From positions 505,005,373 to 505,069,372 of the forward strand of contig NC_081415.1 of assembly GCF_030272615.1 (NCBI RefSeq): a DNA stretch of 64,000 nucleotides. The letters run 5' to 3'. Positions 24,401-33,875 of the stretch are shown here, piece after piece. The notes under the pieces were generated by a model that was given only the letters and a program-made list of their open reading frames with translations, searched no databases and was not told where the DNA came from. Position numbers and translations under genes: made by a program. Source of the DNA: Cryptomeria japonica. Its lineage: Eukaryota; Streptophyta; Pinopsida; Cupressales; Cupressaceae. The number at the start of each line of letters is the position of its first letter. The first letter of the stretch is position 1.

Positions 24401-26640
24401 ATACTAAGACTATCATCCCCAGCAATCGTGAGGCTACTCCTTCTTCAGCATATATTGATCCTGAGTCATTAAAGCCCTCGACATCCAAACAAGGTGAACT
24501 TAGAGCCAAGTTTCAAGACAAAGGCATGGGAGAATACACTCTGAATCAGACAATGTTTTTACGACAAGTCATGAGCTCTCCCAAGGAATATGGGAGGCCA
24601 CATCCTAACAAGAAAATCTCCATCATGATTCTCAAATGGGATCCTACCATCTTTCAAAAGTGGGGTGAACTAGAAGAAGAAAATTTATATAAAATGCTCT
24701 ATAAGGACGTTGAAGAGGACACACATGATCAGATTATTATACCCTGTGAGAACTATGGCAAAGGCTTCAAAATTCTGCAAAGATTCGGGTATGATGGAAA
24801 AAGCCCTCTCGGACTACGCAAAGAAGGTGTCATGGAGCCCTTACAACCTGAGTTAACTACAAGAAGGGAACGCTCCAAGGGGCTTGGTTTTCTGAATCCC
24901 AGACTACATAATAAAAGAACAAAAGAGGTATGGCGAATTAAAGTTGCCGAAGTTCAACAAGAGGATTACTATTCCACATACTCCAATGAGTGGGAATGGG
25001 GTTCAGACAAATCCTCCAGTGACTATGAGCTCACTGAAACATTCAGAGAGCCAGATGAACCCACAGAGGAGGAGGAATTTTACAAAAAGTTTAGAGTTGG
25101 TCAAGAACCAACCCATAAGGATCCCGCACAAGATTCGTTTCAAGGTCCTAGGTCAAAATCACATAGGATGAGGACACCTGTCCCAGAAGGCTCTACTAGT
25201 GATGACAATTTGGATTCGCTCATGATCGAAACTGATGAGGAGAGTGCCATCGATGACCTCGACGATTACCTTGACATACCTGAATATAACCACATCTTCA
25301 CTATTAGTCCTGCAAACCCTGAAAGCACTAAAGACCTTCCTCTTGTTCATCCTCAACTCATTGACTGGGATCATGAAGGACCAGCACAATTTGATACATT
25401 TCAAAATGACGAAGCTATTATCGACTACCTTGGCATTCGAGATGATCTTCCCCCTGGAGACCACAAAGCAGGATACGCCATAGAGCTCAACAACATAGCA
25501 TACTTTGGTGAAGGTGTCGGGCCTTCTAGTCGCAAAAATGTGAAAATAAAAACAAAACAAGGGTCTTATGGCGAAAACCACACTGTGGTGCTATTTGACT
25601 CCAAAAAAATAAAAAGAAAGGACGTATCTGAGGGTGAAAACCTCTCTGAGGCGCCCGAAGATGGAAGGCTCGACATTCTCCCAGCATCATACGAGGAAAA
25701 ATCATCCATGTTGGTAGAGGAGACTATAAAGACAAACATTGGTATAGCAGAGGTTCCACACAACATATTTTTGGCTCAATCATTGACAGAGGCCGAGAGA
25801 GCAAAATTCATAAGCTTCTTTAAGGGACGACAAATCAACTTCGCATGGTCTTACGTGGATATGCCTGGGCTAGACCCGGATTTGGTGATGCATCATTTAA
25901 CAGTCAAACCGGGGGCAAAACCAGTAAAGCAGAAATTAAGGAAAATGCATCCACAAGTGGCATTGCTAGTCAAGACAGAGCTAGAGAAATTATTGGATGT
26001 CGGATTCATACGCCCAATTGATTATCCTGAATGGATTTCCAATTTAGTACCTGTCAGCAAACCAGATCGCAGCATCCGAATATGCACAGATTTCGGAGAC
26101 ATCAACAAAGCTTGTCCAAAGGATGACTTCCCATTACCAAATATCGACTTGATCGTTGATCTCACAGCAGGCCATGAAATGTTATCTTTAATGGACGGAT
26201 TTTCTGGATATAATCAGATCAGGATTGCACCTGAAGATCAACATAAAACATCATTCACTTGTCCATGGGGAACCTTCTGTTGGAATGTCATGCCCTTTGG
26301 GATGAAAAATGCAGGTGCCACATATCAAAGAGCTATGACTACTATCTTTCATGATCTAATGCACATAACCGTGGAAGATTATGTTGACGATCTTTTGGGA
26401 AAATCAATAGACAGAGACACACACTTGGACATCCTTTCAGTTGTCTTTGATAGGCTGGAAAAATACAAGGTAAGACTAAATCCAAAGAAATGCATCTTTG
26501 GAGTAACCTCCGGGAAGCTCCTAGGATTCATTGTGTCTAAAAGAGGAATAGAAGCTGATCCAGCAAAAGTCAAGGCTATCTTGGACATGCCGCCACCCAA
26601 GAATATTAGTCAACTTCGATCTTTACAAGGGAGACTCTAG
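21490..26640 (+). CDS. Tat gag-pol: gag, protease, G-patch, reverse transcriptase
   Basis: The open frame is 1716 codons; the start may be 21490 or the ATG at 21553. The N-terminal 330 residues are Gln/Pro/Asn-rich. Gag capsid follows at about residues 340-480 (FDKYRGRGDPKAHIRQF, AMEWFSQLP). A CHHC knuckle, CEFHKSKGHKIGNC, is near residue 611. Protease is near 850 with LIGGGAGLNIC, where the catalytic Asp is replaced by Gly (codon 24043-24045). A G-patch-like segment is near 1090-1120 (GKGFKILQRFGYDGKSPLG). Reverse transcriptase from about 1420 keeps YVDD (about 26383). The frame ends at TAG 26638, inside the region where RT leads into RNase H; the next bases continue the same protein, so this stop is a lesion. 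Confidence 0.93.
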   Translation: MVETHLQKSRRIAKEAQESVNMSSYEYDNDLFYNPEHTTLPDMNVYRHNPNVESANTINNNATHNDTVDNSSILSADIEESIMNPQFNRLVEEIMRRDRQYFLNMMAHSGAKIPHDFDLSQLMESRPSQQTQPNMDQRRPNSGGNRGPNNMMPESPSALLQKPAIPHTQAQTYDTYTQGPSWRPYAQSHAQGMNQSKQVDTQGHPQNFDTRRPHVKIGGNTMENERPIEYGLYTQNRYGVPQQEVMPSAPYMSQQYRPPYGHVYDQYHPYMQQAPPQMGVSNMGYATRNQSPPKNNLEQQIRDLQKKVEDMSTSKPTYTMRDICPYPFDKSIPMPPFPPHFVTPKFDKYRGRGDPKAHIRQFFTACIEVAAEETYLMRLFPQSLGDQAMEWFSQLPPGIKSWGDLAEAFIQHFSYNIETDVSVTTLCNTKQKEGESFATFLQRWRNLASRCSCEIPQKQMVEMFTQNVNKAIGYDLRKACLSTFKDVIEKGLATEKVLIEQGVIKLFKENKEDFKGKDKPKFWNKNKNTVNDGVVDANTMRPKFIFSGSSSTNNQVNTQTTSRPRRKYTPLGEPLESIFKKLVANKVIIVPDFPPYEPKVKPNWWNDDEYCEFHKSKGHKIGNCHRLKNIVQDLIDRGDIEIEGHSSNQEREVFKEPFPKHDKGKGKVTDDQANYTRAPYNYDSTINHISMDNHISTITIKNKNPKNPSQRPKIVLKGVGSSSESTSECHVTTRRGKITLPGASTKNTNLSSTKPEYDLVEQLGKTPALISILELLRISPAHKAILDKILRNTPVPTDLNVDQFQAMVGYLSVPHSLTFTEADDASISQPHNAPLHVEAFIHKHRIKRVLIGGGAGLNICTLSTIKQLGYSDKAVNSTNQITIKAYDDEERSSKGTVTLPLRIGPVTKDVVCQVLDLDLTYNILLGRPWIHEMRAVPSTYHQCIKFPHNGVEVTVNGDPNPFIYCNNLRSHTKTIIPSNREATPSSAYIDPESLKPSTSKQGELRAKFQDKGMGEYTLNQTMFLRQVMSSPKEYGRPHPNKKISIMILKWDPTIFQKWGELEEENLYKMLYKDVEEDTHDQIIIPCENYGKGFKILQRFGYDGKSPLGLRKEGVMEPLQPELTTRRERSKGLGFLNPRLHNKRTKEVWRIKVAEVQQEDYYSTYSNEWEWGSDKSSSDYELTETFREPDEPTEEEEFYKKFRVGQEPTHKDPAQDSFQGPRSKSHRMRTPVPEGSTSDDNLDSLMIETDEESAIDDLDDYLDIPEYNHIFTISPANPESTKDLPLVHPQLIDWDHEGPAQFDTFQNDEAIIDYLGIRDDLPPGDHKAGYAIELNNIAYFGEGVGPSSRKNVKIKTKQGSYGENHTVVLFDSKKIKRKDVSEGENLSEAPEDGRLDILPASYEEKSSMLVEETIKTNIGIAEVPHNIFLAQSLTEAERAKFISFFKGRQINFAWSYVDMPGLDPDLVMHHLTVKPGAKPVKQKLRKMHPQVALLVKTELEKLLDVGFIRPIDYPEWISNLVPVSKPDRSIRICTDFGDINKACPKDDFPLPNIDLIVDLTAGHEMLSLMDGFSGYNQIRIAPEDQHKTSFTCPWGTFCWNVMPFGMKNAGATYQRAMTTIFHDLMHITVEDYVDDLLGKSIDRDTHLDILSVVFDRLEKYKVRLNPKKCIFGVTSGKLLGFIVSKRGIEADPAKVKAILDMPPPKNISQLRSLQGRL

Positions 26641-29001
26641 TCCATACGAAGATTCATAGCACAACTTGCAGATAAGTGTAATCCTTTCCAGCACCTGCTA
26701 CACAAAAACATCAAGTTCAAATGGGATGAGAACTGTCAACAGGCTTTTCAGGCGCTCAAAGACTATCTTTTGAACCCACCAGTTTTGATGCCACCAATTC
26801 CAGATCAACCATTGCTACTTTACATATCAGCTACTCCAACAGCACTGGGGGCACTCCTAGCATAGCAAATACCTGACGGCAGGGAAAAAGCAGTCTACTA
26901 TATCAGTCGCACATTGGTGGGATATGAGCTAAACTACACACCAATCGAGCGTGCATGTCTCGCTGTGGTCTTTGCTTCACAAAAATTACGACATTATATG
27001 CTCACTCACAAGACTAAGTTGATTGCCAGAATTGATCCACTAAAATATCTTCTCAACAAAGCTACACTTACTGGGCGGCTGGCCAAGTGGGTAATGATTT
27101 TGAGTGAATTCGACATTGAATACATGGACAGAAAAGCTATAAAAGGACAAGCCATTGCAGATCAACTGGCAGACGCTCCCATGATAGATGATGCTCCTCT
27201 ACAGTCAGAATTTCCAGATGAGTCCATTCTAACAATATCACCTGCAAAGCCATGGCAATTATATTTTGACGGCTCATATACACAGCACGGGGCAGGAGCG
27301 GGTATACTCTTTATAACTCCCCAAGGCGATTCTATACCAAAGTCATACCGCTTATCATTTCCTTGCACTAACAATATAGCGGAATACGAGGCATTAACAA
27401 CTGGGTTAAGAATTGCAGTTCAATGGAAGATCCAAGAACTTCGTGTTTTTGGGGATTCTCAACTTGTCATCCGTCAAGCAACTGATGATTATCAAACAAA
27501 AGATGAAAAGCTAATGCCTTACAAACAACTGGTAGATGATCTGAAACAGCACTTTGCAAAGATAGAGTTTGAGCAGATACCAAGAGAACAGAATCGTGTT
27601 GCAGATGCCATGGCTACAATTGCTTCGCTCATTGATCTACCGCAAAATGAGACCTGCTATGAATTCCTGGTAGACAACCTGTTGATTCCCTCATATGAAA
27701 TCACTCCTACGGAAATGATATGTGTTGTTGGTCCTGAATCCCAGTTATATGGTTCCATATTCACATACCTTCGCGACAATATCTTACCTCCCGATCTATC
27801 GAATAATCAACGCCGTACTTTCATTCGCCAATCCTCTCGATACGTCATTTTAGCTGATATCCTATACCGACGAGGTCTAGATGGCACCCTTCTTAGATGT
27901 TTAGAGAGTGACGAAGCTCAGATTGCGTTACGAGAAGTGCATGAAGGGATATGTGGTCCGCATACTAGTGGTCCTACCTTGGCCAAGAAACTCATCAAGA
28001 CTGGATATTACTGGCCTACTATGGAAAAAGATGCATATCAGTTTGTCAAGAAATGTAAGCAGTGTCAAATTCATGGAGACCTCATACATGCACCAGCACA
28101 AGAACTACAACCACTTGCATCTCCTTGGCCCTTTTGTCAGTGGGGACTCGATCTCATAGGAAAGATTCACCCTCCTTCTTCCAATGGACATAAATTCATT
28201 ATCACAGCCACAGAGTATTTTACAAAGTGGATTGAAGCCGTGCCTCTCACACAAGTTACTGGGAAACAAATCGCTACCTTCATATTGAACTACATCATTT
28301 GCCGATACGGGATTCCTACTTCCATTATTACTGATAACGGGCGTCCTTTCAAAAATCAGGATGTTCGTGAACTCTGTGAGCGCTTCCATATTGCCCACCG
28401 TTTCTCCACACCATATTACCCCCAAGGTAATGGCCAAGCTGAGGCGTCTAATAAAACAATTCTCAAAATCCTTAAAAAGACAGTCGACGACGCTGGCCGT
28501 AACTGGCATATCCAACTCAATCCTGCACTCTGGGCCTATCGCACAAGTGTCTGCACACCTACAGGAGCTACACCCTACTCACTTGTCTACGGCTCTGAAG
28601 CCATCTTGCCTATTGAGGTCGAGTTACCTTCTCTACGGGTCTCCTTGAGAAACATAATCAACGATGAAGACTACAGAGTCTCTCGCTTACAAGAACTAGA
28701 ACTGCTGGAGGAACGAAGGCACACTGCTTTTAATCATCTCAAGGCTTACCAACAAAGAATGAGTCGCAGCTACAATCACAAAGTTAAGCCTCGCACATTT
28801 GAGGTAGGTGACTTAGTACTCAGAGAGAACCCCAAGAATCAGCAAGATAGAGATAAGAAGGGCAAGTTCGAACCAAACTGGCTTGGTCCTTACATCATTA
28901 CAGTGGTATATGGATCTGGGGCATATCAGCTCTCAACTACAGAAGGTGAACCCTTAGAGGATCCTATCAATAGCGTGCACCTTCGTAGGTTCTACACATA
29001 A
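26641..29001 (+). CDS. Tat pol continued: RNase H, second RNase H, integrase
   Basis: Same frame as gag-pol, after TAG 26638 and with another TAG near 26863; a long open stretch runs 26914-29001. Order: RT-linked RNase H with YELNYTPIERACLAVVFA; a second, archaeal-type RNase H (LYFDGSYTQHGAGAGI, NNIAEYEALTTGL, VFGDSQLV); integrase zinc finger (HEGICGPH ... CKQCQ); integrase core with GLDLIGKI, ITDNGRPF and the Glu in NGQAEASNKT; C-terminal region VGDLVLRENP. All catalytic acids that I can check in the RNases H and integrase are present. Both stops could arise from CAG by a single C-to-T change. Confidence 0.93.
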
Positions 29002-29021
29002 GCTCTTCGGAACATCCTAAT

Positions 29022-29160
29022 TCAAAAATACAAAAAATTCAAAAAATTCAAAAATACAAAAAAATCAAAAAATTCAAAAATACAAAAAAATCAAAAAATT
29101 CAAAAATACAAAAAAATCAAAAAATACAAAAATACAAAAAAATTATAAAACAAAAAAATC
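29022..29160 (+). repeat. A-rich tandem repeat after integrase
   Basis: About four to five copies of a roughly 26-base unit alternating AAAAAATTC and AAAAATAC words, starting 20 bases after the integrase stop. No coding potential. Confidence 0.8.
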
Positions 29161-30908
29161 GTTACTTGGTGAAAACTTGGCAAACAGGCGCCTTGTGACA
29201 CAAAAAAATTGAAAAAAAAAAAAAGTAAAGAGAAATAATTTTGTCCAACGGTGAAAACCACTTCGGTGGCGCCCTGGGCAAGTACCATGGTGAAAACTGG
29301 GTCACCAGCACCATGCATAGAGACATTGCTCCTCCCTCCTTCAGGATTCACTTTCATCTTTCACTTCACACACACTCACAACCTATTCATCCACAATAAA
29401 CTTACCCATTCCCATCATGGCTTGTTATTGATCTACCTAAGATTGGTTAGCCATTCATAATAAACCTCCCTTTTCACATCCCTTTCCATCCATAATAAAT
29501 CCGATCCTATCTGTGGCTAAGGCAAAATCCTACGTCTAGTGATGGGTGTGGAACTGAGAACATCACATGTTTTGAGGAGTACAGTTTCTTCCAGCTTTCT
29601 TCAGTCTATCCGCGCACAGTCCACAATAAAGCAACATTCGCATCACAGATCTGCAATAAAGTTTCATCTTCTCCGCAATAAAGTATCAGTTTCATGGATT
29701 CAGTCAGTTTCAAATGAGACACAGCAGCAACAATGGGCTTCAACAAAATCAAATCTTTCAACAGACTCAGACAACATATGGTTCAGTGTTAATCTATCCC
29801 TTTTGTGAAAGTGAACATTGTGACCACAATCAAACATGACTTATACAAGTGACAAGAGACACTAAACTTGAGGACTACAGTGGATGTTGGTGTCGAGTCT
29901 TGGTTTTCTTTTGATTTCATTTTTTTTTGGTGACATGTCTTTTAGCTTTTCCAGGATGTCTTTGACTAGAGATGCTATCTCCAGGATGTCTTTGACTAGA
30001 AAGGCGAGGATGGGCTATCGTCACCTATTTGCATTTGCTGTCTGTGGATTGTCTTTTAGTAATGCTATGACTTGTCCAAGGATATGAGGACACTGTGAGT
30101 CTAGTATGAACTGGGGCATTCCTTGTTTGTGACTGTCTTATCTCCATGCAAACAGGTACAATGACTTTCTGGGTCAAACATATGCCCCGATTGTCATAAC
30201 CTACTTGCCATAATAAAGCTCAATGATGATAACGCACAAGAAGCTCTTTCACTTTCATATCTTCTGTCTTCCATCCCCCTTTCTTGATTGACTTCCATCA
30301 TCCTTCTCGAGTCCACGTAGCCCGCTATCACATGACTGAGTATAATGACACACCAAAAACACTTGCATTTCATATAGTTATACCTGCATTACCACATATA
30401 AGAATTTCATACATACATATACATATCACAACTGCATCACATCCTGCACACAACACCTGTCAGCACAATTTACATTTGCATTATCATATTCATTTGCATT
30501 ACTTACATTCACATTTGCATCATGCATACACATATAAAACATAAAAGAACAAAAATATTGCAATGCATCATATACATATTTGCATCATATAAGCATCACA
30601 TAAGAACATCTCATCACATAAGGTACACATGCATATAGCTGCCGCAAAAATGGATCATCTCTCATATATAATCAAAAGTGTCATGATACAATGATGTTAA
30701 AAGAATCATATGGCTACAAAATCACCCGCAAGTGTCTACAATACAAAAATGGTACAAAACTGATACAGAGGAACTCACTGATCACTCCTGCCAACACTAT
30801 TGGTAGTGCTAATCCTATCCATGTCATGGTATCCCATGCCACTTGTCCCACCCTCATCTCCAGTCCCGGATCCTAGAACACTCATCTAAGGGCATTCCTG
30901 TCTCCGTC
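29161..30908 (+). other. Tat 3' non-coding region
   Basis: About 1.75 kb between integrase and the antisense gene. It holds three GGTGAAAAC words (29169, 29249 and 29289) each followed by GGC/ACC-type hairpin partners, and a 21-base direct duplication at about 29949-29999 (CCAGGATGTCTTTGACTAGA twice). The rest is CA- and AT-rich. The stretch 30700-30908 continues the decayed antisense gene. Confidence 0.6.
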
Positions 30909-31733
30909 TCAATCATACAAAATCAGCTCCCCATCAATTGGTATCCGCATAATCCTATATACATCCTCCAGGGTGACTGTCATCTCACCCATCGGTAGAT
31001 GGAACGTGCACGTCTCAGAGTGCCATCTCTCAGTAAGTGCAGTCAGCAAACCCATGTTTGCCCAAAACTTAGGCACATATAGCACATGTCTCAAACCCAT
31101 CTCCTCAATGGCAGCTCTGTCCTCGAGTGTCAACTCTGGTCGCAATCTCTGTGTAGACGGGAATCTCTCCCGTGACTCTAACATAGGCAGATACTCCTGC
31201 AGTCAAACAATCAATCATATCAGTTATCATGGCATTCACTGTTTATCACAAAATGCTACTTGCTATCTAAATGCATATGGTTATCTATCCTAGTGACACT
31301 CACTATTCATCACAAAGTGTTGCTATTTATCCTAGTGGTACTCACTGTTCATCACAAAGTACTATGTGTGTGACACTCCCTATTCATCACAAAGTACTTT
31401 ATCTTGGTACTCATTGTTCATCACAAAGTGCCTTGATCTATCTTAGTCTTCCTAGAGGACCTGCTTGAGTGTATCCTCTCAGCAGCTTATCCAATCGACA
31501 GCGTATGTTCATCACAGAACTGCCGATTTGACCTAGAAGATGCAAATTCATACTTTTCAAATGCAAATGCGCTTTCCTGACATAAACGTGCATTTATTAC
31601 ATTACCTAGTATGCATTAATGACAACAATAAATGCATCAAAGTACGAGGAGGTTTTGTGGTACTTACCGGCTCTCCTGCCTCTGCTGGCCTCTGAAATCG
31701 GCGAACGCGGTCGAATCTATGAACGAGGGCCAT
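30909..31733 (-). pseudogene. Antisense plant-mobile-domain-like gene with intron
   Basis: Exon 1 is 31733-31668 (starts MALVHRFDRV, 22 codons). The intron is 31667-31197, 471 bases, donor GTAAGT and acceptor TTTGACTGCAG. Exon 2 runs 31196-30909 in matching phase 0 and reads PMLESRERF, LRHVLYVPKFWANMGLL, FHLPMGEMTVTLEDVYRIM. This matches the start of the plant mobile domain (PF10536) of aminotransferase-like proteins. The frame then meets stops (TGA 30911-30909, a second TGA, then TAG) but the same frame stays recognisable to about 30700 (DPGLEMRVGQVAWDT). Antisense extra ORFs of this type are known in the Tat lineage. All three stops fit single C-to-T changes. Confidence 0.8.
31227..31520 (-). 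repeat. Degenerate TTCATCACAAAGT repeat inside the antisense intron
   Basis: Five to six copies of an approximately 35-40-base unit with core ATTCATCACAAAGT (for example near 31307, 31348, 31380, 31415), lying wholly in the predicted intron of the antisense gene. Confidence 0.75.
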
Positions 31734-32063
31734 CGCTGCTGACTGCTGCTGCTCTTTTCTCGCTCTACACTATGATCTCGTAAGGGTTTGGATGACAATG
31801 AGGATGTCTTTTGCCCGTGGTCTCTCTTATAGCCTACCCTAGCCCTCGCCTTCATTTCCCGAGTCAGTATTCTTCATCCTGTGACTTTGTCACTTTATTC
31901 GGTCAATCCATTCTAGCCTTTCTTTCTTATCGAGAGATTGTCTGCAATCTTTTCAGACATTTTCATCCAATCTCTCGAGGGGGCATATCATTCCCATTCT
32001 GGGGCAACTCTGTATCAGTTCATCTTATCTTCTTTGAAACAACGCGACAAGCCGCATTGTCTC

Positions 32064-32077
32064 AAAGAGGGGCAAAA
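32064..32077 (+). other. Polypurine tract of Tat element
   Basis: AAAGAGGGGCAAAA abuts the 3' LTR start TGTAGAC. It has the expected position and composition of the plus-strand primer. Confidence 0.88.
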
Positions 32078-32858
32078 TGTAGACACCTAAAATTGTCCAG
32101 TCTAATTAAATAAATATTTTATTTATTTAATTATCTAAGCCTAATTCTTCTATTAATTAAATAAATCTTTATTTATTTAATTAATTCATTTATCCTCTTC
32201 TAGCCTTATTTCTCATTTAAATAAATACATTTATTTATTTAAATTATCCTTTTCCTAAATTAAATAAATATTTTTATTTATTTAATTATCCTACTTCTTC
32301 TATTTATTAAATAAATCTTTATTTATTTAATTAATTCATTAGCTTTTTCTACCCATGACACATGTCATTCATCTCTTAATTCATACACTACCTACCCCTT
32401 TCATTATTTTACTATTTCTTTTACCTACCCTCTAATCCTAGCCGACCTCCTTTTTACACCTCTCAATCTTAACCCTCCATTTTCTATTGTGTCTTCTATT
32501 TAAGGAGATGCTTTCTTCATTGTTAGACCTTAATGACACATGCTAATGATCTTTTATGCAATTGGCTACACTACGATCCTACTTGCAACCACATTCCGTT
32601 CTTTGTTGAGCTCTTGTGCATATAAAAATCTGAGAGCAAATATATCAAGCAAGATCAATGGAGATAGGAAGAATGGAGATCAAAACCCTATTGGACATGT
32701 GATGGTATAATCTTTGTGATTTTGAGTTATTTGCATTGTCTTAGGTTATCTTCATATGTTATGGTGGATCTTTGTTCATTGTTAGGCTAGGGTTTAGTGG
32801 TTGGATTCATTTTAGCCTTTCAATCTTGTTATTATTGTATCCATTTTCACCATAAACA
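32078..32858 (+). repeat. Tat 3' LTR
   Basis: 781 bases, same length as the 5' LTR, starting TGTAGACACC and ending CATAAACA. About five substitutions separate the two copies. It repeats the five AT palindromes. The right CTCTC duplication is 32859-32863. Confidence 0.95.
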
Positions 32859-32863
32859 CTCTC

Positions 32864-33792
32864 CATTCGGTTGCCGCTTGATAGCCACTACTTCTTGGCT
32901 GATGATTGAAGGCATTAAACCAGTTGTGATTCTGGTTCACAAAAGGTTCAGGACCAACTCCTTGAGTCCTCTGAGGATATCCTCCAACATTGTTCATAAC
33001 AGACCTGCATTCACATGCTCTATGCCCAAACTTGTTGCATGCATAATAGTTACCATTGAATCTATAGGATCTAGGCTTATCATTTAGGAAATAAGGAAAA
33101 TTGTTGTAAGCCTTACTCCTACATACATTTGCAGTATGTCCTTCTTTCAGACAGTCAAAGCAAACAGGTTTAAACTTTTGCTTACCTTTATCTTTTGATG
33201 CCGGTTGATTCTTTGATATTCCAACATTTGTACTAGAGGTCTCACCTTCGTCATGACCAGAATAACCAAGTCCATCAGTATTCTTGACAGGTTTGGCAGA
33301 TTCAAGCTTTTGCTCTAGCTTGACAGTACTCTTGTTGAACTTAGCAAGTATTTCCTTTGACTCAGAGAGTTCTTTGGAAATAGCAGCATTTGTTTCCATT
33401 AGGTTTTCATTCTCAGAGATGGCAATGTTTAGTTCTCCTTGCATGTCTTCCTTTTCCACTTTTCTCAAATGGAGTTGAGCAGTTAGGGCACTGATCTCTT
33501 TCTTCAGCTTGGATTTTTCATGATCTTTGTCTTTGACCAGATCTTCAACTTTCCTCCGGTTCTCAAGTTCTTGGCGCATTCGGATAGTCAATCCTTCCAA
33601 TTCTTTTCTCAAGTTGGAATTGGATTCATTCAGATTTTCTACTTCTTGAATCAGGGCTTCCATGTTTGCTTCATCAGAGGAACTATTTTCAGATAGCTCC
33701 ATCAGCTTTTGTGCATGTTCTCTCCTTTTTGCTTGAGATGCCTTGTATTTGACCATAAGATCATCATAGGCTTTCTCAAACTGAGTGAGCCG
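32864..33792 (-). pseudogene. Gag-like gene of pol-less element, N-terminal part
   Basis: The open frame starts at the ATG at 33756; the sequence LTHRLTQFEKAYDDL just upstream, back to about 33810, is in the same frame behind two stops. About 200 residues of coiled coil (LIQEVENLNESNSNLRKELE and heptads after it) lead to a first knuckle CFDCLKEGHTANVC and a second, ACNKFGHRACEC, whose first Cys is replaced by Tyr. The frame is cut by the Tat insertion and resumes at 18480 with two more knuckles. No copia or gypsy capsid domain is present in front of the coiled coil, and only about 105 bases separate the primer site from the ATG. Confidence 0.85.
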
Positions 33793-33860
33793 ATGAGTAA
33801 GTTCCCTCTATGTGTATTACCCCATATCTCTTTCCAAGTGGTTAAACTTATAGAAAGGTA

Positions 33861-33873
33861 GGCTCTAATACCA
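33861..33873 (-). other. Primer binding site of pol-less element (Met tRNA)
   Basis: The minus strand reads TGGTATTAGAGCC two bases after the 5' LTR. It matches the initiator Met site with one C-to-T difference and confirms the orientation. Confidence 0.9.
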
Positions 33874-33875
33874 AT

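Larger units (their letters stand above)
18486..32858 (+). mobile_element. Young Ty3/gypsy Tat-lineage retrotransposon, 14.4 kb
   Basis: Two 781-base LTRs differ at only about five positions by eye (about 0.6%), and CTCTC duplications frame the element. Interior: primer site, 2.2-kb leader with repeat arrays, gag-pol in one frame, a second archaeal-type RNase H before integrase, a long 3' region with an antisense gene, and purine tract AAAGAGGGGCAAAA at 32064-32077. The double RNase H, large size and antisense extra ORF are known traits of the Tat/Ogre lineage. Two in-frame TAG codons split pol, and the protease lacks its catalytic Asp, so this copy is probably not autonomous. Confidence 0.95.

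Noticed and set aside
31664-31855. 63-codon minus-strand frame starting MKARARVGYK as exon 1 of the antisense gene
   Set aside because: Its phase at the GTAAGT donor does not match exon 2; the frame starting at 31733 does.
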